A stretch of DNA of 64,000 bases from Bauldia sp. (GTDB lineage Bacteria; Pseudomonadota; Alphaproteobacteria; Rhizobiales; Kaistiaceae): NCBI GenBank assembly GCA_026126025.1, contig JAHCJZ010000003.1, positions 124,001 to 188,000 of the forward strand, in the 5' to 3' direction. This document shows, in pieces, positions 1-8,665 of the stretch (position 1 is its first letter; each line of letters begins with the position of its first letter). The translations under genes and the position numbers were made by a program. The notes beneath the pieces are model-generated. The model was not told where the DNA came from, made no database searches, and saw nothing but the letters and a program-made list of their open reading frames with translations.

Positions 1-869
1 ACCCAGCCGGTCCATAGATGCGGAAGGTCAAGGATCAGCGACGGCACGCTGTTGCGGGCGATGTCGATCACCGGCTCGAAGGTGGTCTCGCCGAGGTCGA
101 GCGTGCGGTCGAGGGTCGCCGGCGCGGCGAGGAGGCTCAAATGATCGGTGCACCGGGCGAGCAGGCGGTCGAGGAAGATGTCGTCGAGCCGCTCGGGCGC
201 GTGGATCGCCTCGGCGATGCCCTGCGCCGGGTCCTGGTTGAAGTCGAGGCCGGCGGTGCCGAAGGCGAGGTCGAGGTCGGCGAGGACGACGTCGTTCTCG
301 AAATTGCGGGCGATGGCGAAGGCGACGCTGTGCGACACGGTCGACGAGCCGACGCCACCCTTGCCGCCGACGAAGGCGATGGTCCGCCCGAGCGGGTCCG
401 CGGCGGGGTCGGTGTAGAGATCGACGATGGCGCGGATGATGTGGAGGACGCCGACCGGGTTGACGAGATACTCGCTGACGCCGCGGCGGCTGAGCTCGCG
501 ATAGAGCTCCACGTCGTTGGTCTGGCCGACCACGACCACCTTCGATCCGACGTCGCAGACCGCGGCGAGGCGCTCGAGCTCGCCGAGGAGCTTTTCGCCG
601 GAATGGCGGCTTTCGACCAGGATGAGGTTCGGTGTCGGCGCGGCCGAATAGAACTCGGTGGCGGCGGCGATGCCGCCCATATGCACCTTGACATGGGCGC
701 GCGCCATCCGCCGGTCGGCGGCGGCGGCTTCCATCGTCTCGGCGAGCTCATGGCCTTCGCAGAAGGCCTGGATCGAGATCCGCGGCACCGGCCGGATCGT
801 GGCGCTGTCCGGGGCGGGGACGGCCTCCTCGACCGGAGCCGGCACGCTGTCGAAGGCGAGGCTGCTCAT
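1..869 (-). CDS. cpaE: Tad pilus assembly ATPase CpaE (C-terminus beyond window)
   Basis: This is a MinD/ParA-like P-loop protein that acts in the cytoplasm to localise or assemble the Tad secretion machine. About 289 codons are visible and the 3' end lies beyond the left edge. Residues 1-160 form a receiver-like N-terminal region. A deviant Walker A motif, GGKGGVGSST, lies at residues 168-177, followed by 'VVLADLDLAFGTAGLDF', the switch region typical of CpaE. The ATG overlaps the cpaD stop (TGATG), so the two are translationally coupled. It is the last visible gene of a leftward flp-cpaABCDE operon, and cpaF and tadBC would be expected beyond the edge. Identification rests on the motif and on synteny. 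Confidence 0.9.
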   Translation of the reverse strand, partial: MSSLAFDSVPAPVEEAVPAPDSATIRPVPRISIQAFCEGHELAETMEAAAADRRMARAHVKVHMGGIAAATEFYSAAPTPNLILVESRHSGEKLLGELERLAAVCDVGSKVVVVGQTNDVELYRELSRRGVSEYLVNPVGVLHIIRAIVDLYTDPAADPLGRTIAFVGGKGGVGSSTVSHSVAFAIARNFENDVVLADLDLAFGTAGLDFNQDPAQGIAEAIHAPERLDDIFLDRLLARCTDHLSLLAAPATLDRTLDLGETTFEPVIDIARNSVPSLILDLPHLWTGW

Positions 870-1600
870 CACAGCTCTCCGAGCGCGAACGGGAAGTCGT
901 CATAGGCAGTCCCGGTGTCCGCGCCGGACTCGTAGGCGCCGAGCACGCCGGTGCGGCGCGCCGCGCTCGGCGGCGTCATCACCCGCGGATAGAGGAGGTC
1001 GAGCGGGTTCGAGACCATGGCGGCGAGGTTCTGCTGCGTGGCGCAGCCGAAATTGGCGTAGTTGCGGTTGTCGTTGTCGTCGGAAAGATCGTCCGGCCAC
1101 GGACCACAGGGCGCGGTCTCAGCGCTGATCCGCACATAGGCGAGCCGGATCGGCGCCTGCGCCTCGCCGGGATGGGCGGGGTAGGCGCGGAAGCTGATCG
1201 CCGAGGACGGAATGCCGGCGCCGAGGAAGATCGATTCGATCTGCAGCGCGATGGAGCTGGCGTTGTGCGTGTTGGCCGCGCCGCTCGGGAGGACGATGGC
1301 GATCTCGGGCGAGCGGGCGTTCAGGAAGGAAGCGGCGAATGCGAGGATGTTTTCGTCCATGCCTCTCGCGAGATAAGGCGTTTCGCGCCCTACCGGCACA
1401 TCCATCGTCGCCAGCGTTTCGGAGATGGTTATCGGATGGTTAACCCGGTAGTCGTCGGGCACGGCGCCGACCATCACCCGCTGCGTGCCGGCCGAGCTGC
1501 AGGCCGCGAGGCTGACGCCGATCAGGCCGATCGCGAGGGCCATCGGCAACCGGCGAAGGGGCAAGCCTCCGGACCGCCGCATCGTTGCCAACTCAATCAT
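869..1600 (-). CDS. cpaD: Tad pilus lipoprotein CpaD
   Basis: A 243-residue outer-membrane-associated lipoprotein of the CpaD family, which helps the CpaC secretin assemble. Residues 15-34 form a lipoprotein signal ending in the lipobox LAAC with Cys34. The next segment, 'VPDDYRVNHPITISE', is the characteristic N-terminal motif of the mature protein. The conserved 'NFGCATQQNLAAMVSNPLDL' block sits near the C-terminus. It lies 27 bp after cpaC and its TGA overlaps the cpaE ATG by one base, so it is part of the same transcript. Length is normal for the family. A shorter start at Met7 is possible without affecting the lipobox. Confidence 0.92.
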   Translation of the reverse strand: MIELATMRRSGGLPLRRLPMALAIGLIGVSLAACSSAGTQRVMVGAVPDDYRVNHPITISETLATMDVPVGRETPYLARGMDENILAFAASFLNARSPEIAIVLPSGAANTHNASSIALQIESIFLGAGIPSSAISFRAYPAHPGEAQAPIRLAYVRISAETAPCGPWPDDLSDDNDNRNYANFGCATQQNLAAMVSNPLDLLYPRVMTPPSAARRTGVLGAYESGADTGTAYDDFPFALGEL

Positions 1601-1627
1601 CGTTCAACTCCACCTCTCGCGGCCGGC

Positions 1628-3079
1628 TCATTCGAAGATGAAGCCGACATTGCCTTCGTAGGATCCGCGCAGCACACCCTCGTCGAGGACGCCGTACTGG
1701 CGGTTCAGCTGGCCGAGGAATATCTGGGCGCCGTCGCTCGGCGGCGCGAAGCCGTCGTCGGGCCGCGCGAGCTCGGAGCGGGCGACCGGCTGCACCAGAT
1801 AGGGCGTGACGATGATCACCAGCTCGGTCTCGCGGCGCTGGAAGTCGCGGCTGCCGAAAAGGGCGCCGAGAACCGGCACGTCGCGGACGCCGGGGAGGCC
1901 CTGGACGACCTGCTGCACATTGTCCTGGATGAGGCCGCCGAGCACCATCGAACCGCCCGAGGGCAGCTCCAGCGTGGTCGAGGCGCGGCGGACGGCGAGC
2001 GCGCCCTGGTCGTTGGTGACCTCAGAGACCTCGGTCTCGACGCGAAGGCTGATGCGCCCGGCCGACAGCACGACGGGCGTGAAATTGAGGCTGACGCCGA
2101 ACGGCTTGTACTGGATCGTGACCGTGCCGTCCTCGACGACCTGGATCGGGAATTCGCCGCCGGCGAGGAAAGACGCGGATTCGCCGGAGATCGCGGTCAG
2201 CGTCGGCTCGGCGAGGGTGCGGAACAGGCCCTGCCGCTCCAGCGCCTCGATGTTGAAACCGAGGATCGAGCGCGCGTTCATTACGTCGCCCGGCCCGCCG
2301 CCCGGCTCCGGCACCAGGATGTTGGTGACGTGGTCGACGCCGAGATTGGAGGCGCCGGGAAACGCGGAATTGCCGGCGGCCGAGAAGACCAAGCCGCCGC
2401 CGAACTGGAGGTTCTGCGCACTCCAGTCGATGCCGAGCTGCTTGATGGTGTTGCGCTCGATCTCGGCGACGGTGACGCGAAGATGGACCTGGTCCTCGCC
2501 CTCGATGGTGAGGAGGTTGACGATGCGGCTTTCGGGCAGCACCACCGGCGATCCGGCCTGGTTCGACGACGCGTTGACCCCGCCATTGGCGAAGAGGCCG
2601 GCAAGCTCGGAGGCGCGGCCGGCATCGGCGGCGTTCTGCACCGTGCCCGACAGCACGATGTTGTCGTTGATCATCTCGACCAGGATCGACGAGCCGGGGA
2701 CCAGCCGGCGCAGCGTCTCCTCCAGCCCGCCGATATCGCGCTCGACCGACAGCTCGAGGCTGACGATGACGTCGCCGAGCCGGTCGAAGACGAAGAGATT
2801 GGTCTGCCCGACGGCGACGCCGGTGAGGTAGATGCGCCGGGGGGTGCGCACCACGGCGTCGGCGATCGCGGGGTTGGAGACCAGCACGTCGAAGGCGTCG
2901 CGCGGCAGGTCGAGGATCAGCGACTTGTTGAGGCCGATGGTGCAGGCGCGCTGCACGGTGCCGTTGGCGCTGCTGCAGACGACGCCGGAGCTCTGCGCCG
3001 CGGCAGGCATCGCGATCGCGGCCAGCGAGAGCCCCACGAGGCCGGCGGCCAGCGTCGCGCGGAGGGCGGAGGCGAGCAT
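1628..3079 (-). CDS. cpaC: Tad pilus outer-membrane secretin CpaC
   Basis: The secretin forming the outer-membrane channel of the Tad pilus. The protein has a cleavable signal peptide ending near 'MPAAAQ', a pilus-specific N domain ('DLPRDAFDVLVSNPAIADAV'), and a C-terminal secretin domain with 'GLFRTLAEPTLTAISGESA' and 'LIQDNVQQVVQGLPGVRDVP'. I chose the ATG at 3079 (483 residues) because AAGGAG lies 10 bases upstream and the protein then begins directly with the signal peptide. A GTG at 3115 that overlaps the cpaB stop (GTGA) would add 12 residues and cannot be excluded. The N domain resembles the stand-alone protein encoded at 5456-5935. Confidence 0.93.
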   Translation of the reverse strand: MLASALRATLAAGLVGLSLAAIAMPAAAQSSGVVCSSANGTVQRACTIGLNKSLILDLPRDAFDVLVSNPAIADAVVRTPRRIYLTGVAVGQTNLFVFDRLGDVIVSLELSVERDIGGLEETLRRLVPGSSILVEMINDNIVLSGTVQNAADAGRASELAGLFANGGVNASSNQAGSPVVLPESRIVNLLTIEGEDQVHLRVTVAEIERNTIKQLGIDWSAQNLQFGGGLVFSAAGNSAFPGASNLGVDHVTNILVPEPGGGPGDVMNARSILGFNIEALERQGLFRTLAEPTLTAISGESASFLAGGEFPIQVVEDGTVTIQYKPFGVSLNFTPVVLSAGRISLRVETEVSEVTNDQGALAVRRASTTLELPSGGSMVLGGLIQDNVQQVVQGLPGVRDVPVLGALFGSRDFQRRETELVIIVTPYLVQPVARSELARPDDGFAPPSDGAQIFLGQLNRQYGVLDEGVLRGSYEGNVGFIFE

Positions 3080-3111
3080 GTGTCTGGGGCTCCTTGCTGA
3101 CTCGACCGCGC

Positions 3112-3939
3112 TCACTGACCGGGGCTCACCTGGGTGACGACGCCGTTGCGGATGACGGTCATGCCGCCGCCCGGCGTGTTCTCGCCCTCGATGAGATGCA
3201 CCGCATCGCCCTGGCCCTCCGGCAGCACCTCGTCGGCATCCTCGAGGCTGCGCAGCGCCAAAGTCAGGCGTCCGTCGTCGCGGTTGGCAAGCCGCTGGGC
3301 GACGGCAAGAATCTCGGTCTGCTGCGCGGTCAGCTCGAGCGTGGCGGTGTTGCCGACGACGACCTGCTCGCCGTCCTGGTCGCGGATCTGCTGGTCGATC
3401 GCGAGCACGCGGACGTTGTTGAGGATCACCTCGGTGACGGTCCCGCGCTCCAGATTGCGGGTCATCAGGATGTCGACGCGGTCATTGGGAAGGATGAAGC
3501 CGCCGGCGCTGGTCTCGGCGCTGATCGAGGTGGCGACGGCGCGAAAGCCGGCCGGCAGCAGCGCCGAAAGAAGGCCGCCATCGGTGCGCGCCAGCTTCTC
3601 CGGCGTGATCGGCTCGCCGGCGAGGAAGCTCGACCGGGCGACGGTGCTGGAGAACTCGCTGATGGCGTCGGGCTGGTCGGTGCGGGTGATGTAGCCGCGG
3701 CCGACGGTCTCAGCCGGCCATTCCTGCCACCTGAAATGGTCGCGCTCGAGGGTGGTGCCGAGGGCGATGCTTTCCCGCGCGACCAGAACCTCCTCGGTGG
3801 CGATCGGCACCACCGGTTCGGCGGCCGCGATCACCGTGATCGTCTCCGGCTCCCGGTTGATCAGGTTCATCGCGAGATAGGCGGCCGCACCGCCTGCCGC
3901 GAGGGCAATGACCAGCACAAGGATACGCGCGACGTTCAT
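3112..3939 (-). CDS. cpaB: Tad pilus assembly protein CpaB/RcpC
   Basis: A 275-residue inner-membrane-anchored periplasmic protein of the CpaB/RcpC family, which stabilises the secretin and has an SAF-type domain. One N-terminal transmembrane segment (about residues 5-25) is followed by the SAF/beta-clip region ('VLVARESIALGTTLERDHF') and the RcpC motif 'ISAETSAGGFILPNDRVDI'. GAGG lies seven bases before the ATG. It precedes cpaC and follows cpaA after a 284 bp gap that contains a palindromic repeat. Length is typical. Confidence 0.92.
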   Translation of the reverse strand: MNVARILVLVIALAAGGAAAYLAMNLINREPETITVIAAAEPVVPIATEEVLVARESIALGTTLERDHFRWQEWPAETVGRGYITRTDQPDAISEFSSTVARSSFLAGEPITPEKLARTDGGLLSALLPAGFRAVATSISAETSAGGFILPNDRVDILMTRNLERGTVTEVILNNVRVLAIDQQIRDQDGEQVVVGNTATLELTAQQTEILAVAQRLANRDDGRLTLALRSLEDADEVLPEGQGDAVHLIEGENTPGGGMTVIRNGVVTQVSPGQ

Positions 3940-4097
3940 GCGACGACCTCACGAAGGACGCGGAATCCCGCCTTCGACAGGGCGCAATGTCGCCGGTGAA
4001 TGGTGTACTTATGGTTAATCAGCGGTGAGGAAGTTTAGCTAACGAGCGGTAACCGCGCCGGCAAAGCCGGCTAACCCGACGCTCGGCACAACACCTC

Positions 4098-4177
4098 CGC
4101 TCACTCCCGCGCAGGCGGGAATCCAGCCGCGGGCACCGTGCTCGACGCACGGACTCCCGCCTTCGCGGGAGTGAGCG
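4098..4177. repeat. Dispersed palindromic repeat, family A (copy 1)
   Basis: Outer arms CGCTCACTCCCGC and GCGGGAGTGAGCG are perfect complements. Each arm also folds on its own (CCCGCGCAGGCGGG and CCCGCCTTCGCGGG). The same architecture recurs at 5962, 10285, 15541, 27764 and 35275. This copy lies inside the Tad operon between cpaA and cpaB, so it would be transcribed as an RNA hairpin. Confidence 0.85.
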
Positions 4178-4223
4178 GTGGGGGAGATGCCGGGCGTCGG
4201 GAAATGCCGGTGGCGCCGGCGCG

Positions 4224-4733
4224 TCAGCCGATCGCGAGGGCGACCCAGGCGGTCTTGGGATAAATGACGAGCGCGGCCGCGGTCAAAGCGAGGCCGTAGG
4301 GGACGCCGCTCTGCGGGTCGTGGAGGCGCACCAGCCATTGCTGGCGGAGCGCGAAGGCGGGTAGCCAGCGCGCCCGGAGGCGCACCACGGCGATGGTCAG
4401 CGTGCCGCCGAACAGCGCGGCGACCACCATGAACTCCAGCGTATGCGAGAAGCCGAGCCAGAGCGCGGCCGCCGCGGCAAGCTTGGCGTCGCCGCCGCCG
4501 ATCCATCCGGCGGCGAAGAATGCGAAGCCGCCGACCAGCACGATCGCGCCCGCCGCAAGGTGAAAGCCGAACGCGCCGAGCGGCATTCCCGTCAGCGGCG
4601 CGATGGCGAGGAAGCCCGCGACGAGAAGCAGCGACACCTTGTTGGAAATGGTCATAGACAGGAGGTCGGACACGGCCGCATAGGCCATGACCAGCGGGAA
4701 GAAGAGGAAAGCGGCGTAGTGGACCGCCGTCAT
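4224..4733 (-). CDS. cpaA: Prepilin peptidase CpaA (type IV leader peptidase)
   Basis: A 169-residue integral membrane aspartyl protease (TadV/CpaA) that cleaves the Flp prepilin after its glycine. The first catalytic Asp lies in 'AAVSDLLSMTISN' near the N-terminus. The second is in the family signature GGGDAKL. About five hydrophobic segments are visible. An open frame continues upstream, but the ATG at 4733 is supported by AGGAA eight bases upstream and by the hydrophobic start 'MTAVHYAAFLFFPLVM'. The gene directly follows flp, its substrate, in the same operon. Confidence 0.9.
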   Translation of the reverse strand: MTAVHYAAFLFFPLVMAYAAVSDLLSMTISNKVSLLLVAGFLAIAPLTGMPLGAFGFHLAAGAIVLVGGFAFFAAGWIGGGDAKLAAAAALWLGFSHTLEFMVVAALFGGTLTIAVVRLRARWLPAFALRQQWLVRLHDPQSGVPYGLALTAAALVIYPKTAWVALAIG

Positions 4734-4848
4734 TGTTCCGGTTCCTGCGAGACGGGACGAGCCTCGCCCGCCATTCCCTGTCGATCGGTTAAGGCGAAGC
4801 CGCTCCGGGGGTCCGACCCGGAGCGGCCTCAAGCTTGGTAAGGCAGGC

Positions 4849-5049
4849 CTACTCGGGCTCTTCCTCTTCGCTGCCGCCGGCCGAGCCGCCGAGGTCGTCG
4901 GAGATGCCCTGGAACGTGCCGTTGAGGGCACCGCCGAGGGCGGTGGCGCCGGCGATGATGGCGACGCCGATCAGGGTCGCGATCAGGCCGTATTCGATCG
5001 CGGTCGCGCCGGATTCGTTCTTGGCGAACCGGGCAAGCAGGGTCTTCAT
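4849..5049 (-). CDS. Flp/Fap-type pilin
   Basis: A 66-residue prepilin, the major subunit of the Tad pilus. The short leader 'MKTLLARFAKNESG' ends in Gly14, the CpaA cleavage point, and is followed by 'ATAIEYGLIATLIGVAII' with the required Glu at position +5. The C-terminus is an acidic Gly/Glu tail ('GGSEEEEPE'), longer and more acidic than many Flp pilins. GGAGCTACC lies just before the ATG. As first gene of the leftward cluster it is probably the most highly expressed. Confidence 0.93.
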   Translation of the reverse strand: MKTLLARFAKNESGATAIEYGLIATLIGVAIIAGATALGGALNGTFQGISDDLGGSAGGSEEEEPE

Positions 5050-5455
5050 GAAGGTAGCTCCTATCCAGATGTTTGAACGGCTCCGTTCCGACCGTCCGCC
5101 TTCTTTGGCTTTTGCGAGCGCGGGCCGAAACTGGAGCGGAAGCTACCGGGCAAACGCTGAACATTGGTTAAGCCGACCCCCAGTATTCAGGGGTGTCGTT
5201 TTAGAGTTGTTAACCGTGCAGCGGGCAGCGCTAACAGGCGTTATTCATAAGACCTGTTGCTATTTGGCCATTTTCTGCCAACTCTTGTCACGAATATTAT
5301 CTAGAACTTTACAGAACGGAGAAACCTTCGATTCACCAGTCGCGGAAGCGTCATCGCGGCGAGCCGGCAACGCCGCCGGGCCGGCGGTTTAAGACCTGAT
5401 TCACCATTCCGGGCCAGACTGGCGCCGCTTCGAAGCCTGTCCGGAGTCGGGACAC
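5050..5455. promoter_or_regulatory. Divergent intergenic region between flp and the rightward pilus genes
   Basis: About 400 bp without a gene, clearly more A/T-rich than its surroundings between 5160 and 5340. It must contain the promoters for the leftward flp operon and for the rightward gene at 5456. Two small inverted repeats are visible: ACCCC...GGGGT near 5175-5193 and AACAGG...CCTGTT near 5231-5257. No convincing -35/-10 pair stands out. Confidence 0.5.
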
Positions 5456-5935
5456 ATGCGTCATGGCGGCCCTGTCCGTTCCTCCCTCGTCGCCGGCGCG
5501 ATCGCCGTGGCGGCGCTGGTTGCCGCCGCGTTCGGCGCCGCAGCGCAGGAGGGGGACAAGGTTCGCGAGCCCGTCCTGGTCATCCTCGACCAGGCGACGC
5601 TGCTGCGCTTCGACCGCGCGGCCGAGACCGTGATCATCGGCAACCCCGCGATCGCCGATGTCGCGATCATGAACGCGCAGACCATCGTGCTGACCGGCAA
5701 GAGCTTCGGCACGACCAATCTCATCGTCCTCGACGAGAACGGCGCGATCATCACCGAGGAGCTCGTCACCGTCGGCTCGACCGACCTGGTGGTGACGGTC
5801 TACCGCCGCTCGGTGCGCGAGACCTACAGCTGCAGCCCAATCTGCCAGCCGACGCTCGCCATCGGCGACGACGTCGACGTCTTCCGCGACAATCAGGAGC
5901 AGATCGGCGTCCGCAACGGTGCGATCGAGAACTAG
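5456..5935 (+). CDS. Periplasmic pilus-assembly protein with secretin N-terminal-like domain
   Basis: A 159-residue exported protein. A signal peptide (residues 1-30, ending 'AFGAAAQ') precedes one domain matching the N-terminal domain of CpaC secretins: 'ETVIIGNPAIADVAIMNAQT' and 'LTGKSFGTTNLIVLDENG' parallel 'VSNPAIADAV' and 'LTGVAVGQTNLFVFD' of CpaC in this window. It lacks any secretin channel domain. A Cys pair, CSPIC, near residue 130 suggests a periplasmic disulfide. It is divergent from flp and upstream of two TadE-like genes, so a Tad accessory role is likely. The exact function is unknown. Confidence 0.8.
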   Translation: MRHGGPVRSSLVAGAIAVAALVAAAFGAAAQEGDKVREPVLVILDQATLLRFDRAAETVIIGNPAIADVAIMNAQTIVLTGKSFGTTNLIVLDENGAIITEELVTVGSTDLVVTVYRRSVRETYSCSPICQPTLAIGDDVDVFRDNQEQIGVRNGAIEN

Positions 5936-5961
5936 GGCCGCAGTTTCGCCGTTCCCCATTT

Positions 5962-6040
5962 GTCATTCCGGCGAAGGCCGGAATCCAGCGCCGCTTGTGC
6001 CGCGCCCGTGGTCTCGACCCCGGCCTTCGCCGGGGTGACG
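5962..6040. repeat. Dispersed palindromic repeat, family A (copy 2)
   Basis: Starts GTCATTCCGGCGAAGGCCGG and ends CCCCGGCCTTCGCCGGGGTG followed by ACG. Two hairpins are separated by about 35 bases, with the same plan as the other family A copies. It occupies the 218 bp gap between the secretin-N-like gene and the first TadE-like gene. Confidence 0.85.
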
Positions 6041-6153
6041 AGAGACTGGAGCCTGAAGGGGATCCGCATGGTGAACGAATCCCTGACAGCACCCCGCGCT
6101 TTCGCATAAAGCGCCGCAAGGGTTCTTCAACGGCCATTTGCTAGTCGGATGCA

Positions 6154-6750
6154 ATGGCCACCCTCCCCGCTTCGCTCGGCAGGATCGCGCGCGTCCCCGC
6201 GCGGGGGGCGTGGCGTGCCTTGCGGGCCGTCGGGCGGCAGGCGACGATCCGGCGCTTCCGCCGCGACAAGAGCGGCGCGACGGTCGTCGGGTTCGCGCTG
6301 ATCGCGCTTCCGTTCTTCGCCCTCCTCTTCGCCGTCCTCGAGACCGGCCTCACCTTCTTCGCCACGCAGACCATCGAGGATGCGGTCGCCCGCGGGGCGC
6401 GCCTGATCCGCACCGGCCAGGCCCAGGAGGCGAACATCTCGGACACCGACTTCAAGCGGGTGATCTGCGAGGAGATGTCGCTGATCTTCGACTGCGAGGC
6501 GAAGCTCCGCGTCGACGTGCGGACCTACACGAATTTCACCTCGATCGACCTCGGCAACCCGATCGACGAGGACGGCAATCTGATCGACGATTTCGACTAC
6601 GATCCGGGCGAGGGCGGCGAGCTGGTCGTGGTCCGCGCCTTCTACGAATGGCCGGTCTTCACCAATCTCCTCGGGCTCGGGCTCGCCACGCTCGGCAATG
6701 GCAAGCATCTCATCGCCGCCACGACGGCGTTCCGCAACGAGCCGTTCTGA
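6154..6750 (+). CDS. TadE-like pilus minor component
   Basis: A 198-residue TadE/TadG-family pseudopilin-like protein. A basic N-terminus (residues 1-45) leads to the processing-site motif SGATVVGFAL and a single transmembrane segment to about residue 70, then a periplasmic domain with two Cys (ICEEMSLIFDC). TadE proteins normally have Glu at the +5 position (as in GATAVEF); here that residue is Gly (GATVVGF), which is unusual. The TGA overlaps the ATG of the next TadE-like gene, so the pair is co-translated. No obvious Shine-Dalgarno was seen for this ATG. Confidence 0.85.
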   Translation: MATLPASLGRIARVPARGAWRALRAVGRQATIRRFRRDKSGATVVGFALIALPFFALLFAVLETGLTFFATQTIEDAVARGARLIRTGQAQEANISDTDFKRVICEEMSLIFDCEAKLRVDVRTYTNFTSIDLGNPIDEDGNLIDDFDYDPGEGGELVVVRAFYEWPVFTNLLGLGLATLGNGKHLIAATTAFRNEPF

Positions 6751-7319
6751 TGCGGTGGCGCCTCTCCCCTTCGCGCGCGCAGCCGACCGGCCTTCTCGGC
6801 CGGTTCCGGCGCAGCCGCTCCGGCGTTTCGGCGGTCGAGTTCGCGCTGATCGCGCCGATCATGATCCTGCTCTATCTCGGCGGCTACGAGCTGACCGAGG
6901 CGGTCACGATCAGCCGCAAGGTCACCCATGTCACCAGCGTCCTCGGCGACCTCGTCGCGCAGACCGAATCGGTCTCGACCAGCGAGATGGGCGACGTGTT
7001 CACCGCCGCCGAAGCGGTGATGAACCCCTACCCGACCAGCGCGATGACCCTGCGGATCAGCCTGGTCTCGATCGACGAGGATTCGGACGTGACGGTCGAG
7101 TGGAGCTGCGCGCGCAACACCACCGCGCTCGGCGGCAACGACACCATCGTCATCCCGGCCGACATCAACGTCGCCAACACCGAGCTGGTGATCGCCGAGG
7201 TGCACTACCCTTACACGCCGCCCTTCGGGCAGGTGGTGACCGGCGACATCGACCTCACCGACACCTTCTACCTGCGCCCCCGCTTCGCCGCCGGCGTCAC
7301 CGGCCCGGACGCGTGCTAG
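6750..7319 (+). CDS. TadE-like pilus minor component (second copy)
   Basis: A 189-residue TadE/TadG-family protein. The ATG at 6750 overlaps the previous stop (TGATG). The N-terminal 'SGVSAVEFALIAPIMILLYL' carries the canonical Glu and a transmembrane helix. The rest is a periplasmic beta-rich domain with conserved 'VTHVTSVLGDLVAQTE', typical of the TadG-like 'TadE family' seen beside Tad operons. It ends the rightward pilus group. A convergent PhnD-like gene follows after a repeat-filled gap. Confidence 0.85.
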   Translation: MRWRLSPSRAQPTGLLGRFRRSRSGVSAVEFALIAPIMILLYLGGYELTEAVTISRKVTHVTSVLGDLVAQTESVSTSEMGDVFTAAEAVMNPYPTSAMTLRISLVSIDEDSDVTVEWSCARNTTALGGNDTIVIPADINVANTELVIAEVHYPYTPPFGQVVTGDIDLTDTFYLRPRFAAGVTGPDAC

Positions 7320-7420
7320 CGCGTTGATCGGATAGGTCCTTCATTGCGGGCGGTTCACCTACCCCTTGTGGGCAGGGCCATTCGCACGCGAAGAATTTAC
7401 CTTTCAGATCAAGTGCATAA

Positions 7421-7619
7421 TCACCCTCCCCTGGAGGGGGAGGGTCGCCGCGCGCCAGCGCGGCGGGGTGGGGTGACAGCCCATCAGCGCACTCGGTCTG
7501 TTTGTTGCGGGGATCGGCTATCAGAGGCGTGCAATGCATTGCCGTCAGGGTAGGCCGAACCGCCGCTCACCCCTCCCCGGCGCTGCGCGCCGACCCTCCC
7601 CCTCCAGGGGAGGGTGTGA
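7421..7619. repeat. Long inverted repeat, family B (CCCTCCCC type)
   Basis: The left arm at about 7421-7474 (ACCCTCCCCTGGAGGGGGAG then GGTCG) is nearly the reverse complement of the right arm at 7570-7619, separated by about 95 bases. It sits between the convergent ends of the TadE-like and PhnD-like genes and fills the 354 bp gap 7320-7673, which otherwise holds nothing gene-like. Related C-rich palindromes are at 31194, 32671 and 43402. Confidence 0.8.
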
Positions 7620-7673
7620 TTTCTGCTGCTACCTCAGAGACATAGATCGAACATCCAGATGCGATTGCCGGCG

Positions 7674-8648
7674 CTACGCCGGGTCGGCCGCATCGTCGGC
7701 GGGTGCTTCGGGTGTGGGGGGCTCGAGGAGGGGGAGGTTCTCGATCATGAGGATCAGGGGATCGTAGAGCGCCGGCTCGGCGGGGACGTAGCCGCCGGCG
7801 AAGCTGCCGTCGACCAGGGCGACGATCTCGGGCTCAGATGCGGCAAGGTCGATCAGCGCGGCGAGGAAGTCGGCCTTGAGGTCGTCCGGCGCGTCGGCGC
7901 GGATGGCGACCGGACCGTTGGGGATGACGGGCGAGCGCCAGGCGACGCGGACGTCGTCCATCGACAGGCGGCCGTCGGCGACCATCTGCGCCATCACGCC
8001 CCGGCTGTAGCCGGCGCTCATGCTGCCAGTGAGGCTCGACCAGGCGAGCGCGGCATCCGCTTCGCCGGCCAGCATCGCCTCGACGGCGGCGGCCGGTGAA
8101 GCGCGCTCGACCAGCGCACCCAGCGCGTCGACGGTGAGGCCTTCTTCCACAAAGAGCGCCAGCGGAAGGAGCCGGCCGGCGATGGAATCGGCGGCCGACA
8201 CGGCGAGGCGCATCCCTCGCAGCGCGGCGACGGTGCCGATCGGCGACCCGGCGGGAACCAGCAGGACCGAGCGATAGCCGAGGCTATTGTCGGCGTTGCG
8301 CGGCACGGCGAGCGGCTCGACGCAGCTGCAGAGGTCGAAGAGCTGGGCGAAGGCGGTAGCGGACAGGAACGCCACCGGCACCCCGGTGAGCTGCGCCTCC
8401 ATCAGCCGGGCATAGTCCGTGGCGGGAACGAGGGCGACGCTGCTGCCGAGGCGGGCTTCGAGCGCAGCGCGGAACGGCTCGGCCTGCCCCAGCGCGAAAT
8501 CGGTGTTGGGCGCGGGGCCGGTGACGATGCCGATGCGCAGCACCGGCACCTCCTCCCGCCAGTCCGCCTCCTCCTGCGCGATCGCCTCCGACGACAGCAG
8601 CGCGGCCGCGAGGGCGAGGGCAGCGATCGGGACGTTCGTCAGCCTCAT
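7674..8648 (-). CDS. PhnD-like periplasmic substrate-binding protein
   Basis: A 324-residue secreted protein with a signal peptide (residues 1-24) and the fold pattern of the PhnD/SsuA/transferrin family: 'VLRIGIVTGPAPNTDFALGQ' at the start of the mature protein, 'DYARLMEAQLTGVPVAFLSA', and 'RSPVIPNGPVAIRADAPDDL'. PhnD proteins bind phosphonate, phosphite or related ligands for ABC import, but no transporter permease or ATPase is adjacent, so this may be an orphan binding or sensor protein. A CSC pair near residue 110 and a Pro/Glu-rich tail are atypical. It lies 17 bp downstream of the phosphomannomutase gene on the same strand. Confidence 0.7.
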   Translation of the reverse strand: MRLTNVPIAALALAAALLSSEAIAQEEADWREEVPVLRIGIVTGPAPNTDFALGQAEPFRAALEARLGSSVALVPATDYARLMEAQLTGVPVAFLSATAFAQLFDLCSCVEPLAVPRNADNSLGYRSVLLVPAGSPIGTVAALRGMRLAVSAADSIAGRLLPLALFVEEGLTVDALGALVERASPAAAVEAMLAGEADAALAWSSLTGSMSAGYSRGVMAQMVADGRLSMDDVRVAWRSPVIPNGPVAIRADAPDDLKADFLAALIDLAASEPEIVALVDGSFAGGYVPAEPALYDPLILMIENLPLLEPPTPEAPADDAADPA

Positions 8649-8665
8649 CCGGCTTCCGCCTCGGG

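Noticed and set aside
1172-3100. 642-residue rightward open frame
   Set aside because: It is antisense to cpaC and cpaD, rich in Arg, Asp and Glu from a mirrored G/C-rich codon pattern, and has no recognisable domain.
4098-4177. CRISPR array or insertion-sequence end
   Set aside because: Copies are single, dispersed and palindromic, with no regular spacers, no target-site duplication and no transposase frame in the window.
7674-8648. Complete phosphonate ABC transporter
   Set aside because: Only the PhnD-like binding protein is present. The neighbouring genes encode a sugar phosphomutase and pilus proteins.
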